Shown here: piece by piece, positions 14,934-22,539 of the stretch
Numbering within the stretch: the stretch's first letter is position 1
How the letters are laid out: the number at the start of each line of letters is the position of its first letter
From: Pseudomonadota bacterium
GTDB lineage: Bacteria > Pseudomonadota > Alphaproteobacteria > Caulobacterales > Caulobacteraceae
Length of the DNA stretch: 35,879 bases
Direction of reading: 5' to 3'
Assembly: GCA_023432855.1 (NCBI GenBank)
Contig: JAEZEZ010000016.1
Coordinates: forward strand, 1 to 35,879
The notes under the pieces: generated by a model
Told to the model about the DNA's origin: nothing
The model's input: the letters and a program-made list of their open reading frames with translations, nothing else
The model's database searches: none
Made by a program: the position numbers and the translations under genes

Positions 14934-16820
14934 TCAGGTCGCCGTCGCCGCCTCGTAGGTCTCCGCCGCAGCCATCCACTGCTCCTCCGCTTCGGCCAGC
15001 CCGGTTTTGGCCTTGCCGTGGGCGGCGACCAGATCGGCCATGTCCCGGGTGGAGAGCCCGGGATCCGCCAGCTTCGCCTCAATGGATTTCATCTCAGCAG
15101 CCAGCGACGCCATGCGCTTCTCGGCCTGATCCACGGCCTTCTTTAGGTGGGCGACGGCCGCACGGGCATCGGCGGCTGCCTTTCGGGCGTCCTTTCCCGA
15201 GATCTTCGGCCCCGCATCCTCGGGGGCAGCGGCGGCCTTTTCGGCGCGCCGCACGGCCTTGGCCCGGTCGAGCACCAGCTTGGCATAGTCGTCCATGTCG
15301 CCATCGAATGGACGGATGGTCCCATCGGCCGTGAGCCACAGGCGGTCGGCCACCAGCTCCATCAGCGACCGGTCGTGCGTGATGATCACCACCGCCCCCT
15401 CGTAGTCGTTCAGCGCGTCCAGCAGGGCGCGGCGGCTGTCGATGTCGAGGTGGTTGGTCGGCTCGTCGAGGATGAGCAGGTGCGGGGCCTCCATGGCCAC
15501 CATGTTGAGCAGCAGGCGTGCGCGCTCGCCGCCCGACAGGTCCCGGGCCTTGGTCTCGGCCTTCTCCACCGTCATGCCGAAGGCGCCCAGGCGCGCGCGC
15601 CTCTGGCTCTCGGTCGCCTCGGGCAGGGCGCGGCGCATGATGTCGAGGGGCGTCTCGTCCGGGTCCAGCGCCTCGATCTGGTGCTGGTGGAACCAGCCCA
15701 CCTTCATGCGGCGGTCGCGCCAGAACTCGCCGTCCTTCGCCTTCAGGGCGCCGGCCAGCAGCTTGGCGAAGGTCGACTTGCCCGCGCCGTTCACGCCGAG
15801 CAGGCCGATGCGGTCGTCGAGATCCAGCCGCAGGTTCAGGTCGCGCAGGATCACCGCATCGTCGTAGCCCACGCTGGCGCCCTCGAGCCGCACCAGCGGC
15901 GGCGCCAGCGCCTTCTCCGGCGAGGGCAGGAAGAAGGGCCGCGCCCGCTCGGTCGCCGACACGGTGATCGGCGGCAGCTTCGCCAGGCGTTTCAGCCGCG
16001 ACTGGGCCTGGCGGGCCTTCGACGCCTTGGCGCGGAACCGGTCGACGAAGCTCTGCAGGTGCTCCCGTTCGGCCTCCTGCTTGGCGCGGTTGGCCTCGGC
16101 CAGGCGAAGCTTCTCGGCCCGCAGCCGCTCGAACTCGTCGTAGCCGCCCGTGTAGTAGTCGAGCTTGCCCTCGCGCAGGTGCATGATCGCTTGCACCGAG
16201 TTGTTCAGCAGCTCGCGGTCGTGGCTGATGACCAGGGCTGCGTTGGGGTAGCGCTTCAGCCGGTTCTCCAGCCACAGCGCACCCTCCAGGTCGAGGTAGT
16301 TGGTCGGTTCGTCGAGCAGCAGCAGGTCGGGCTCGGCGAGCAGGGCGCCGGCGAGGGTCGCGCGCATGCGCCAGCCGCCGGAGAAGTCGCTCATCGGCCG
16401 CGACAGGTCGGCGTTGGAGAAGCCCAGGCCGCTGAGGATCTCGGCCGCCCGCGAGGGCGCCCGCTCGGCTCCGATGGCGGCGAGGTCGGCGTGGATCTCG
16501 CCGTGGCGCTCGGGCGGGGCGGTCTCGAGCTGGGCGAGCAGGCCGGCGCGGCGGGTGTCCAGCGCCAGCACCGCATCCAGCAGAAGGGTAGGGGACGCCG
16601 CCACCTCCTGGTCCACCGTGGCCACGCGCCAGCCGCCGGCGATCAGGATCTCGCCGCCGTTGGGCTCGTGCTCGCCGAGGATCAGCTTGAACAGGGTGGA
16701 CTTGCCCGCCCCGTTGCGGCCGACCAGGCCGACCTTGGCGCCGGCGGGCACGGTGACCGTGGCGCCGTCGAAGAAGCGGCGCCCCCAGGCCGTGAAGGTG
16801 AGGTCGTTGATCTGCAGCAT
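14934..16820 (-). CDS. ABC-F family ATPase, YheS-like
   Basis: The 628-residue soluble protein has two ABC ATPase domains and no membrane helices. The first has Walker A GRNGAGKST (34-42), SDFSGGWRMR and LLLLDEPTNYLD; the second has GVNGAGKST, RDLSGGERARL and LLILDEPTNHLD. The linker includes SFVDRFRAKASKARQAQSR, the P-site tRNA-interaction motif region of ABC-F proteins. The overall pattern, especially SGGWRMR and DRFRAKA, fits E. coli YheS better than EttA or Uup. The C-terminal 90 residues form a charged coiled coil. ABC-F proteins bind the ribosomal E site and relieve stalled translation; the exact role here is not known. No resistance-type signature is evident. Confidence 0.9.
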   Translation of the reverse strand: MLQINDLTFTAWGRRFFDGATVTVPAGAKVGLVGRNGAGKSTLFKLILGEHEPNGGEILIAGGWRVATVDQEVAASPTLLLDAVLALDTRRAGLLAQLETAPPERHGEIHADLAAIGAERAPSRAAEILSGLGFSNADLSRPMSDFSGGWRMRATLAGALLAEPDLLLLDEPTNYLDLEGALWLENRLKRYPNAALVISHDRELLNNSVQAIMHLREGKLDYYTGGYDEFERLRAEKLRLAEANRAKQEAEREHLQSFVDRFRAKASKARQAQSRLKRLAKLPPITVSATERARPFFLPSPEKALAPPLVRLEGASVGYDDAVILRDLNLRLDLDDRIGLLGVNGAGKSTFAKLLAGALKAKDGEFWRDRRMKVGWFHQHQIEALDPDETPLDIMRRALPEATESQRRARLGAFGMTVEKAETKARDLSGGERARLLLNMVAMEAPHLLILDEPTNHLDIDSRRALLDALNDYEGAVVIITHDRSLMELVADRLWLTADGTIRPFDGDMDDYAKLVLDRAKAVRRAEKAAAAPEDAGPKISGKDARKAAADARAAVAHLKKAVDQAEKRMASLAAEMKSIEAKLADPGLSTRDMADLVAAHGKAKTGLAEAEEQWMAAAETYEAATAT

Positions 16821-16852
16821 GGGGGAAAAGGAAACGTCGCCGGGCGGTTGGA

Positions 16853-16876
16853 TTGTCGGGGGACCGCCGCTATAAG
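16853..16876 (+). promoter_or_regulatory. Candidate promoter of ndk
   Basis: TTGTCG at 16853-16858 followed after ten bases by GCTATAAG at 16869-16876 resembles the Caulobacter housekeeping promoter pattern (TTGACG, short spacer, GCTANAWC). It lies 38 bases before the ndk ATG, and no strong Shine-Dalgarno is seen in that leader. The match is by eye only. Confidence 0.4.
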
Positions 16877-16914
16877 CCCGCGACCCTCAATCCACCAACC
16901 TTATGTGTGTCTGA

Positions 16915-17334
16915 ATGACCGAACGCACCTTTTCCATCATCAAGCCCGACGCCACCGAGCGGAACCTGACCGGCAAGGTCAACGCCGTGATCGAGGACGC
17001 CGGCCTGCGCATCGTCGCCCAGCGCCGCATCCGCATGACCCGCGCCCAGGCCGAGAAGTTCTACGAAGTGCACAAGGAGCGCCCGTTCTTCGGCGAGCTC
17101 GTCGAGTTCATGACCTCGGGCCCGGTGGTCGTGCAGGTGCTGGAAGGCGACAACGCCGTGGCGCGCTACCGCGAAGTCATGGGCGCCACCAACCCGGAGC
17201 AGGCGGCCGAAGGCACCATCCGCAAGCTCTACGCCCGCAACGTCGGCGAGAACTCGGTGCACGGCTCCGACTCGGCCGAGAACGCGGCCATCGAGATCGC
17301 CCAGTTCTTCAGCGACGACGACATCGTCGGCTGA
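16915..17334 (+). CDS. ndk: Nucleoside diphosphate kinase
   Basis: Ndk moves the gamma-phosphate of ATP to nucleoside diphosphates through a phosphohistidine and so balances the NTP and dNTP pools. The 139-residue protein is full length, with ERTFSIIKPDATERNLTGK at the start, FFGELVEFMTSGPVV, and the active-site segment RNVGENSVHGSDSAENA holding the phosphorylated His116. It stands alone: divergent from the ABC-F gene, with 94 bases between them, and convergent with rnd downstream, so it probably has its own promoter. Confidence 0.98.
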   Translation: MTERTFSIIKPDATERNLTGKVNAVIEDAGLRIVAQRRIRMTRAQAEKFYEVHKERPFFGELVEFMTSGPVVVQVLEGDNAVARYREVMGATNPEQAAEGTIRKLYARNVGENSVHGSDSAENAAIEIAQFFSDDDIVG

Positions 17335-17397
17335 TCCGGACGACCGGACGGAATGGCGAGCGGCGCGGGGAAACCCGCGCCGTTCTGCTTTGGGGGC

Positions 17398-18564
17398 TCA
17401 GGCCTCCTCGGGCTCCAGCTCGACGACGCGCACCCGCGCGCCTTCCAGCACCAGCGCCAACTCGCCGCGCTTGAGCTTCAGGGCGTCCTCGCCGAACACC
17501 TTGCGCCGCCAGCCGTTCAGCGCCGCGACGTCGGCCTGGTCGTCGAGCGCGATCTGCTCCAGGTCGGCCACCGTGGCGATCAGCTTGGGCGCCACCTTCG
17601 CGTCCTCGCTGCGCGCCTTCAGCAGCACCTTCAAGAGTTCGATCACCGCGCCCGGCGCCTGCTGCGACTTGGCCGGCTTCTCGACCACCGGGGCGTAGGC
17701 CTCCGGGTCGCGCAGCGCCTCGCGCAGGGCGGCGATCAGATCCGCGCCGTACTTGGATCCGGCGAATCCCCGCGGCGCGGAGCGCAGCCGGTTGAAGCCG
17801 TCGACGTCCGTCGGCGCCTGGGTGGCGATCTCGTCGATGGCGTCGTCCTTGAGGATTCGCCCACGCGGCTGGTCGCGCTCCTGGGCCGTGCGCTCTCGCC
17901 AGGCGGCGGTGGCCTTGAAGGCGGCCAGGTACTTCGGCGAGTGCCGCCGCGGCTTCAGCCGTTTCCAGGCGCTTTCCGGATCGGTGTCGTAGAGGGCGGG
18001 GTTGGTCAGGGCCGCCATCTCCTCGGCCACCCACACCAGCCGGCCTTCCTTCTGCAGCCGGTCGCGCAGCTTGGGATAGAGCGCCGCCAGGTGCACCACG
18101 TCGTCCAGCGCGTAGCGCAGCTGCGCATCCGACAGCGGCCGGCGGCTCCAGTCCGTGAAGCGGCTGGCCTTGTCGACGTCCTTCTTCAGCATCTGCCGCA
18201 CCAGGGCGTCATAGCTGACCTGGTCGCCGAACCCGGCGGCCATGGCGGCGATCTGGGTGTCGAACAGGGGCTGCGGCATGGCGCCCAGGTTCTGGAAGAT
18301 CTCGATGTCCTGGCGCGCGGCATGGAAGACCTTTGTCACAGAGGTGTTGGTCAGCACGCGCAGGAAAGGCTCGAGGTCGAGCCCCGGGGCCAGCGGGTCG
18401 ATATTCTGGGCCTCGTCCGGCGTCGCCGCCTGGATGAGGCAAAGCTTTGGCCAATATGTCGTTTCGCGCATGAACTCGGTGTCCACGGCGATGAACGGGG
18501 CGGCGGCCAGGCGTTCGCAGAACGCGGCAAGGTCCGCGTTGTTCGTGATCGGCGTCATGGACAT
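17398..18564 (-). CDS. rnd: Ribonuclease D
   Basis: RNase D is a 3'-to-5' exoribonuclease that trims tRNA precursors and other stable RNAs. The 388-residue protein has a DEDD exonuclease domain with Asp28 and Glu30 in FIAVDTEFMRE, Asp86 in FHAARQDIEIF, and the third motif YALDDVVHL. HRDC-type helical domains follow, the first around EKERDQPRGRIL-like residues (AQERDQPRGRILKDDAI). The first ATG (18564) is followed two codons later by another (18558); the palindrome GCTATAGC directly abuts the first, so initiation at the second ATG on a nearly leaderless transcript is possible. The frame continues upstream across purM, but that is only a shadow. Confidence 0.95.
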   Translation of the reverse strand: MSMTPITNNADLAAFCERLAAAPFIAVDTEFMRETTYWPKLCLIQAATPDEAQNIDPLAPGLDLEPFLRVLTNTSVTKVFHAARQDIEIFQNLGAMPQPLFDTQIAAMAAGFGDQVSYDALVRQMLKKDVDKASRFTDWSRRPLSDAQLRYALDDVVHLAALYPKLRDRLQKEGRLVWVAEEMAALTNPALYDTDPESAWKRLKPRRHSPKYLAAFKATAAWRERTAQERDQPRGRILKDDAIDEIATQAPTDVDGFNRLRSAPRGFAGSKYGADLIAALREALRDPEAYAPVVEKPAKSQQAPGAVIELLKVLLKARSEDAKVAPKLIATVADLEQIALDDQADVAALNGWRRKVFGEDALKLKRGELALVLEGARVRVVELEPEEA

Positions 18565-18572
18565 GCTATAGC
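18565..18572. promoter_or_regulatory. Palindromic -10-like element between rnd and purM
   Basis: GCTATAGC is its own reverse complement and close to the Caulobacter -10 pattern GCTANAWC. It lies against the rnd start codon on one strand and 52 bases before the purM ATG on the other, so it could serve as a -10 in both directions. No good -35 stands at the usual distance on either side, so the call is weak. Confidence 0.3.
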
Positions 18573-18624
18573 CCCGCCGCGCGCGGTTCGCGCAAGACAG
18601 AATCCTATTTTCGACGAGACGCGT

Positions 18625-19650
18625 ATGAGCGAGCGACCCGACGGCCTGACCTATGCGGATGCAGGCGTGGACATTGATGCCGGCGAAGCGCTCGTCGACG
18701 CCATCAAACCCCTGGCGAAATCCACCCGTCGACCGGGAGCCGAGGCCGCCCTTGGGGGATTCGGCGCGCTCTTCGACCTGAAGGCGGCGGGCTATGACGA
18801 TCCGCTGATCGTCACCACCACCGACGGCGTCGGCACCAAGCTGAAGATCGCCATCGAGACCGGTCGCCACGACACCGTCGGCGTCGACCTCGTGGCCATG
18901 TGCGTCAACGACCTGCTGGCACAGGGCGCCGAGCCGCTGATGTTCCTCGACTACTTCGCCACCTCGAAGTTGAAGGTGGACGTGGCGCGGCGCGTGGTCG
19001 CAGGCATCGCGGAGGGCTGCCGCCAGGCCGGCTGCGCCCTGGTCGGCGGCGAGACGGCCGAGATGCCCGGCATGTACGGCCAGGACGACTACGATCTGGC
19101 CGGCTTCTCCGTCGGCGCCGTGGACCGCGACAAGGTGTTGCCGAAGCTCGACGCCCAGCAGGCCGGCGACGTCATCATCGGACTCGGCTCCTCGGGCCCC
19201 CACTCGAACGGCTACTCGCTGATCCGCAAGGTTGTCGAACGTTCCGGCCTCGGCTGGGCCGCCGACGCGCCCTACGCGAAGGACGCGACGCTCGCCCAGA
19301 CGCTGATGGAGCCCACGCGCATCTACGTGAAGAGCGTGCTGCCGCTGATGAAGTCGGGCCTGATCAAGGGCGCGGCCCACATCACCGGCGGCGGGCTGAT
19401 CGAGAACCCGCCCCGTTGCATCGTCGAGGGCCTGCAGGCGCGCTTCGACTGGTCCGCATGGGAGATGCCGCCGGTGTTCGCCTGGCTGGCGGAGGCCGGG
19501 AATATCAGCGAGCACGAGATGCGCCGCACCTTCAACTGCGGTGTCGGCATGATCCTCATCGTGGCGCCCCAGGACGCCGAGCCCGTGCTCGCGGCCCTGC
19601 TCAACGCGGGCGAAACCGCTTTCGTATGCGGCGAGCTCGCCAAGGCATGA
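18625..19650 (+). CDS. purM: Phosphoribosylformylglycinamidine cyclo-ligase (PurM)
   Basis: PurM closes the imidazole ring, converting FGAM to AIR with ATP, in de novo purine synthesis. The 341-residue protein begins LTYADAGVDIDAGEALVDAI and has GGFGALFDL, TTDGVGTKLKIA, VDLVAMCVNDLLAQGAEPL, GGETAEMPGMY and the late HITGGGLIENPPR. All are standard PurM motifs of the PurM/SelD/ThiL superfamily. ATG 18625 is preceded by a weak GACGAGA. Its stop overlaps the purN start as ATGA, giving the usual purMN operon. Confidence 0.98.
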   Translation: MSERPDGLTYADAGVDIDAGEALVDAIKPLAKSTRRPGAEAALGGFGALFDLKAAGYDDPLIVTTTDGVGTKLKIAIETGRHDTVGVDLVAMCVNDLLAQGAEPLMFLDYFATSKLKVDVARRVVAGIAEGCRQAGCALVGGETAEMPGMYGQDDYDLAGFSVGAVDRDKVLPKLDAQQAGDVIIGLGSSGPHSNGYSLIRKVVERSGLGWAADAPYAKDATLAQTLMEPTRIYVKSVLPLMKSGLIKGAAHITGGGLIENPPRCIVEGLQARFDWSAWEMPPVFAWLAEAGNISEHEMRRTFNCGVGMILIVAPQDAEPVLAALLNAGETAFVCGELAKA

Positions 19651-20231
19651 CGCGCGTGAAGGTCGCCGTGCTCATCTCCGGGCGCGGCTCCAATATGCGG
19701 GCGCTGGTCGAGGCCGCCCGGGCGCCGGACTGTCCCTACGAGGTGGCGCTGGTGCTCTCCAACCGGCCCGGCGCCGAGGGTCTGCAGTTCGCCCAGGCGG
19801 CGGGAGTCCCGACGGCCGTGGTCGATCACCGCGACTTCGGCTCCGACCGCGAGGCGCACGAGCGGGCGGTGGACGCCGTCCTGCGCGAGCACGGGATCCA
19901 GCTCGTCGCCCTGGCCGGCTGGATGCGGCTGCTCACGCCCTGGCTGGTGGGCGCGTGGGAAGGCCGGATGCTCAACATCCACCCATCCCTGCTGCCGAAC
20001 CACCCCGGGCTCGACACCCACCGGCGCTGCCTGGAGGCGGGCGACCCCCTGCACGGCTGCACCGTCCACCTCGTCACCGAAGGCATGGACGAAGGGCCGA
20101 TCCTGGCCCAGGGCGAGGTTCCGGTGCTCGAAGGCGACACCGCCGAATCCCTCGGCGCCCGCGTCCTCGAGGTCGAACACCGCATCTATCCCGAAGCCTT
20201 GGCCCGCGCGGCCCGGGGGTTGGGGAGCTGA
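19647..20231 (+). CDS. purN: Phosphoribosylglycinamide formyltransferase (PurN)
   Basis: PurN transfers a formyl group from 10-formyltetrahydrofolate to GAR. The 194-residue protein has VAVLISGRGSNMRALVEA at the N-terminus. The catalytic segment MLNIHPSLLP holds the Asn and His of the active site, and HLVTEGMDEGPILAQ holds the catalytic Asp. It is normal in length. It overlaps purM by four bases. The stop codon TGA ends on the first base of an inverted-repeat element, so the element begins exactly at the end of the gene and may act as the 3' end of the purMN transcript. Confidence 0.97.
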   Translation: MTRVKVAVLISGRGSNMRALVEAARAPDCPYEVALVLSNRPGAEGLQFAQAAGVPTAVVDHRDFGSDREAHERAVDAVLREHGIQLVALAGWMRLLTPWLVGAWEGRMLNIHPSLLPNHPGLDTHRRCLEAGDPLHGCTVHLVTEGMDEGPILAQGEVPVLEGDTAESLGARVLEVEHRIYPEALARAARGLGS

Positions 20232-20308
20232 CCCTCTCCCTTGGGAGAGGGCCGGCTCCACGTACCGGAGGCGCGGAAGCGCCGAAGGTCCACGTGGAGG
20301 GTGAGGGG
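20231..20308 (+). repeat. REP-like palindromic element, copy A
   Basis: This 78-base element directly follows purN. It opens with a perfect 9-base inverted repeat, CCCTCTCCC (20232-20240) and GGGAGAGGG (20243-20251). A second stem pairs CTCCACGT (20256-20263) with ACGTGGAG (20292-20299), continued by ACC/GGT. The same layout is found inverted at 20439-20518. There is no T run, so a standard intrinsic terminator is not indicated. Confidence 0.75.
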
Positions 20309-20438
20309 CTTCTCCGTTGGCCGGTCAGGCCGCGCACGCGGTAATCCCGCAAGCCATTCCGAAGGCTGACTTGGCCTCACGCATTGTTCCCGCAGGCCGC
20401 GGGGCCGCGCGTGGCGCTCTTTCCGGTCACCGTCGCAT

Positions 20439-20518
20439 CCCCACACCCTCCGCGCGGACCTCCGCAGCTCTGCGCCGCTCCGGTGCGCGGAGCCGGCTCT
20501 CGCCCAAGGGCGGGGGGT
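20439..20518 (-). repeat. REP-like palindromic element, copy B (inverted)
   Basis: Read on the minus strand, these 80 bases align along their length with copy A: the shared CTTGGG, AGCCGGCTCC, ACCGGAG, GGTCC and GGAGGGTG blocks occur in the same order. The internal stem is CTCCGCGC with GCGCGGAG (20485-20492 and 20448-20455 on the plus strand). It differs from copy A at two stem positions, each compensated in the opposite arm. The 130 bases between the copies hold no gene that I can support. Confidence 0.75.
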
Positions 20519-20542
20519 CGCTCGCAGATATCGCAACCTCCA

Positions 20543-20571
20543 TTGATGATGTTGCAGACATCACCTATGTT
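20543..20571 (+). promoter_or_regulatory. Candidate leaderless promoter with operator palindrome
   Basis: TTGATG (20543-20548) and TATGTT (20566-20571) are 17 bases apart, as in a sigma-70 promoter. The expected transcription start falls at about 20578, the GTG of the regulator gene, which would make the transcript leaderless. The spacer contains a perfect palindrome, TGATGT-N5-ACATCA, at 20547-20563, well placed for a repressor. The local sequence is clearly less GC-rich than its surroundings. The motifs are seen; their function is inferred. Confidence 0.5.
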
Positions 20572-20577
20572 GCCTGT

Positions 20578-20829
20578 GTGATCACCGGCCCCCAGATTCG
20601 CGCCGCACGGGCGCTGCTGTCCATCGACCAGCGGGAGCTGGCGCGGCTGTCGGGGCTGTCCGTCCCCACCATCCAGCGCATGGAGGCCTGCGAAGGGTCA
20701 GTGCGCGCGGTGGTCGACAGCCTCGAGAAGGTCGTCAACGCGCTCGCCCTGGCCGGGGTCGAGCTGATCGTCGAGGGCGCCCCCAGCCAGGGCGAGGGGG
20801 CCGGCGTACGGCTGATCGGGAGACGCTGA
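20578..20829 (+). CDS. Small XRE-family helix-turn-helix regulator
   Basis: The 83-residue protein consists almost entirely of one XRE/Cro-type HTH: TGPQIRAARALLSIDQRELA, then LSGLSVPTIQRMEACEGSVR as the recognition region, and a helix ending VVNALALAGVELIVEG. That last stretch is typical of the small regulators found beside transporters. The GTG start at 20578 is used because no other in-frame start lies close to the conserved region and a promoter-like sequence ends just before it. Its stop overlaps the start of the SulP gene (TGATG), so the two are translated together. It probably controls its own operon through the palindrome at 20547-20563; the inducing signal is unknown. Confidence 0.85.
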   Translation: MITGPQIRAARALLSIDQRELARLSGLSVPTIQRMEACEGSVRAVVDSLEKVVNALALAGVELIVEGAPSQGEGAGVRLIGRR

Positions 20830-22523
20830 TGCAGCGGTGGCTTCAGGACTGGCGGCTGTTCGTTCCCAAGACAGTCACGGTCCTGGGGCAGGGCTACGGA
20901 TGGCCGGACCTGCGGGCCGACCTGCTGGCCGGCCTGACCGTCGCCATTGTCGCCCTGCCTCTGGCCATGGCGCTCGGCATCGCCTCGGGGACCACGCCGG
21001 CCAACGCCCTCGTCACGGCCGTGGTGGCCGGATTCCTGATCTCGCTGCTGGGTGGCAGCCGCTTCCAGATCGGCGGCCCGACGGGAGCCTTCGTGGTCAT
21101 CGTCTACGGCGTCATCGCCGAGCACGGCTACGACGGCCTGCTGATGGCCACGGTCATGGCCGGGATCATCCTCCTGCTCGCCGGACTGGCGCGCCTCGGC
21201 ACGCTCATCAAGTACATCCCGGATCCGGTGACGACGGGCTTCACCTCGGGCATCGCGGTCATCATCCTTGTCAGTCAGCTCGCCGACTTCGCGGGGCTCA
21301 GCCTGCGGGACGCCCCGGCCGAACTGCTGCCCAAGCTGCAGGCTCTGTGGGCGGCGCGTGAAACCCTCAACCCCACGGCGGCCCTGCTCGGGCTGGGCTG
21401 CCTCGGCGCCATCCTGGCTATGCGACGGTGGGCGCCGAAGTGGCCGGGCTTCCTGATCGTGGCCGCGTCAGCCGCGGCCCTGGTCTGGGCGCTCGAGCTT
21501 CCGGTCGACACCATCGGCTCCCGCTTCGGCGGCTTCACGGCCGCAATCCCGGCGCCGAGCCTCGACTTCTGGACCTGGGCGAAGGCCCGCGAACTGCTGC
21601 CCAGCGCACTCACCATTGCCATGCTGGCCGGCATCGAAAGCCTGTTGTCCGCCGTGGTCGCGGACCAGATGACGGGACGCCGCCACCGTTCGAACATGGA
21701 ACTTGTTGCGCAGGGCGTGGCCAATATCGGTTCGGCCGCCTTCGGCGGCATTCCGGCCACCGGCGCCATCGCGCGTACCGCCACCAACATCCGCGCCAAC
21801 GCCCGCACGCCCGTGGCCGGTATGGCCCACGCCATTTTCCTGCTGATCTTCATGGTGGCGCTCGCCCCCCTGCTTGCCCTGGCGCCGCTGGGCGCGCTGG
21901 CGGCGATCCTGGTGGTGATCGCCTGGAACATGGCCGAGGCGCACCGCTTCCGCCTGCTGCTGGGCTCCTCCGCCGGCGACCGCATGGTGCTGCTGGTCAC
22001 CTTCGGCCTGACGGTGCTGGTGGATCTCAGCGTCGCCATCGCCGTGGGCATGGTCCTGGCCTCCTTCGTCTTCATGCATCGCATGTCCCGCCTGGTGGCG
22101 GTGGAGACCGGCGATCGGCTGATCGAAGGTGACATCGACGAGCGCGTCCGCACCGAGGGCCCCTATGCGCCGAACTACGGCCTGCCGCCCGAGGCGGCGG
22201 TCATCACCTTCCGCGGGCCGTTGTTCTTCGGCGGGGCGACGGTGCTGAAGGACGCGCTGGACGAGGTGGGGGCGAAGAAGCGCTGCTATGTGCTGCGCTT
22301 CGACGAAGTGCCGCTGGTGGACCCCACTGGAGCCCACGCGCTGGAAGGCTTCCTCGAACGGGCGCTGCGCGACGGCGAGGTGATCATCGCCGGCGCGTCC
22401 CGCGGCGTCCTGCGCTCGCTGCTGCGGGCCGTCGGCGCGCCACTGCTGCGCCAGGCCAGCTTCGTCTCCGACTTCCAGCAGGCGCTGGAGCAGGCCCGTG
22501 GCGCCTGCAGCGCAGCACCCTAG
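20829..22523 (+). CDS. SulP/SLC26 family anion transporter with STAS domain
   Basis: The 564-residue inner-membrane protein has the SulP fold: a first amphipathic stretch, LLAGLTVAIVALPLAMALGIASG (the family signature region near residues 33-55, split by the membrane), QIGGPTGAFVV, and IPDPVTTGFTSGIAV. About a dozen to fourteen membrane segments run to residue 415. A cytoplasmic STAS domain follows at about 455-555, with AAVITFRGPLFFGGA and the loop VPLVDPTGAHALEGF. Family members carry sulfate, bicarbonate, dicarboxylates or other anions, and the substrate cannot be read from the sequence. It is cotranscribed with the small HTH regulator and convergent with the esterase, 16 bases apart. Confidence 0.92.
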   Translation: MQRWLQDWRLFVPKTVTVLGQGYGWPDLRADLLAGLTVAIVALPLAMALGIASGTTPANALVTAVVAGFLISLLGGSRFQIGGPTGAFVVIVYGVIAEHGYDGLLMATVMAGIILLLAGLARLGTLIKYIPDPVTTGFTSGIAVIILVSQLADFAGLSLRDAPAELLPKLQALWAARETLNPTAALLGLGCLGAILAMRRWAPKWPGFLIVAASAAALVWALELPVDTIGSRFGGFTAAIPAPSLDFWTWAKARELLPSALTIAMLAGIESLLSAVVADQMTGRRHRSNMELVAQGVANIGSAAFGGIPATGAIARTATNIRANARTPVAGMAHAIFLLIFMVALAPLLALAPLGALAAILVVIAWNMAEAHRFRLLLGSSAGDRMVLLVTFGLTVLVDLSVAIAVGMVLASFVFMHRMSRLVAVETGDRLIEGDIDERVRTEGPYAPNYGLPPEAAVITFRGPLFFGGATVLKDALDEVGAKKRCYVLRFDEVPLVDPTGAHALEGFLERALRDGEVIIAGASRGVLRSLLRAVGAPLLRQASFVSDFQQALEQARGACSAAP

Positions 22524-22539
22524 CCGCGCCTCCCGGGGT

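Noticed and set aside
14934..16820. ABC-F gene as an antibiotic resistance determinant
   Set aside because: The motifs fit the chromosomal YheS branch; the long variable linker loop of resistance-type ABC-F proteins is not evident.
20232..20251. Rho-independent terminator after purN
   Set aside because: The 9-base hairpin is perfect, but the loop is only two bases and no T run follows; it fits better as part of the repeat element.
20186..20536. Minus-strand open frame over the purN end and the repeat pair
   Set aside because: It consists of the repeat elements and the purN antisense; the Arg-rich product has no family features.
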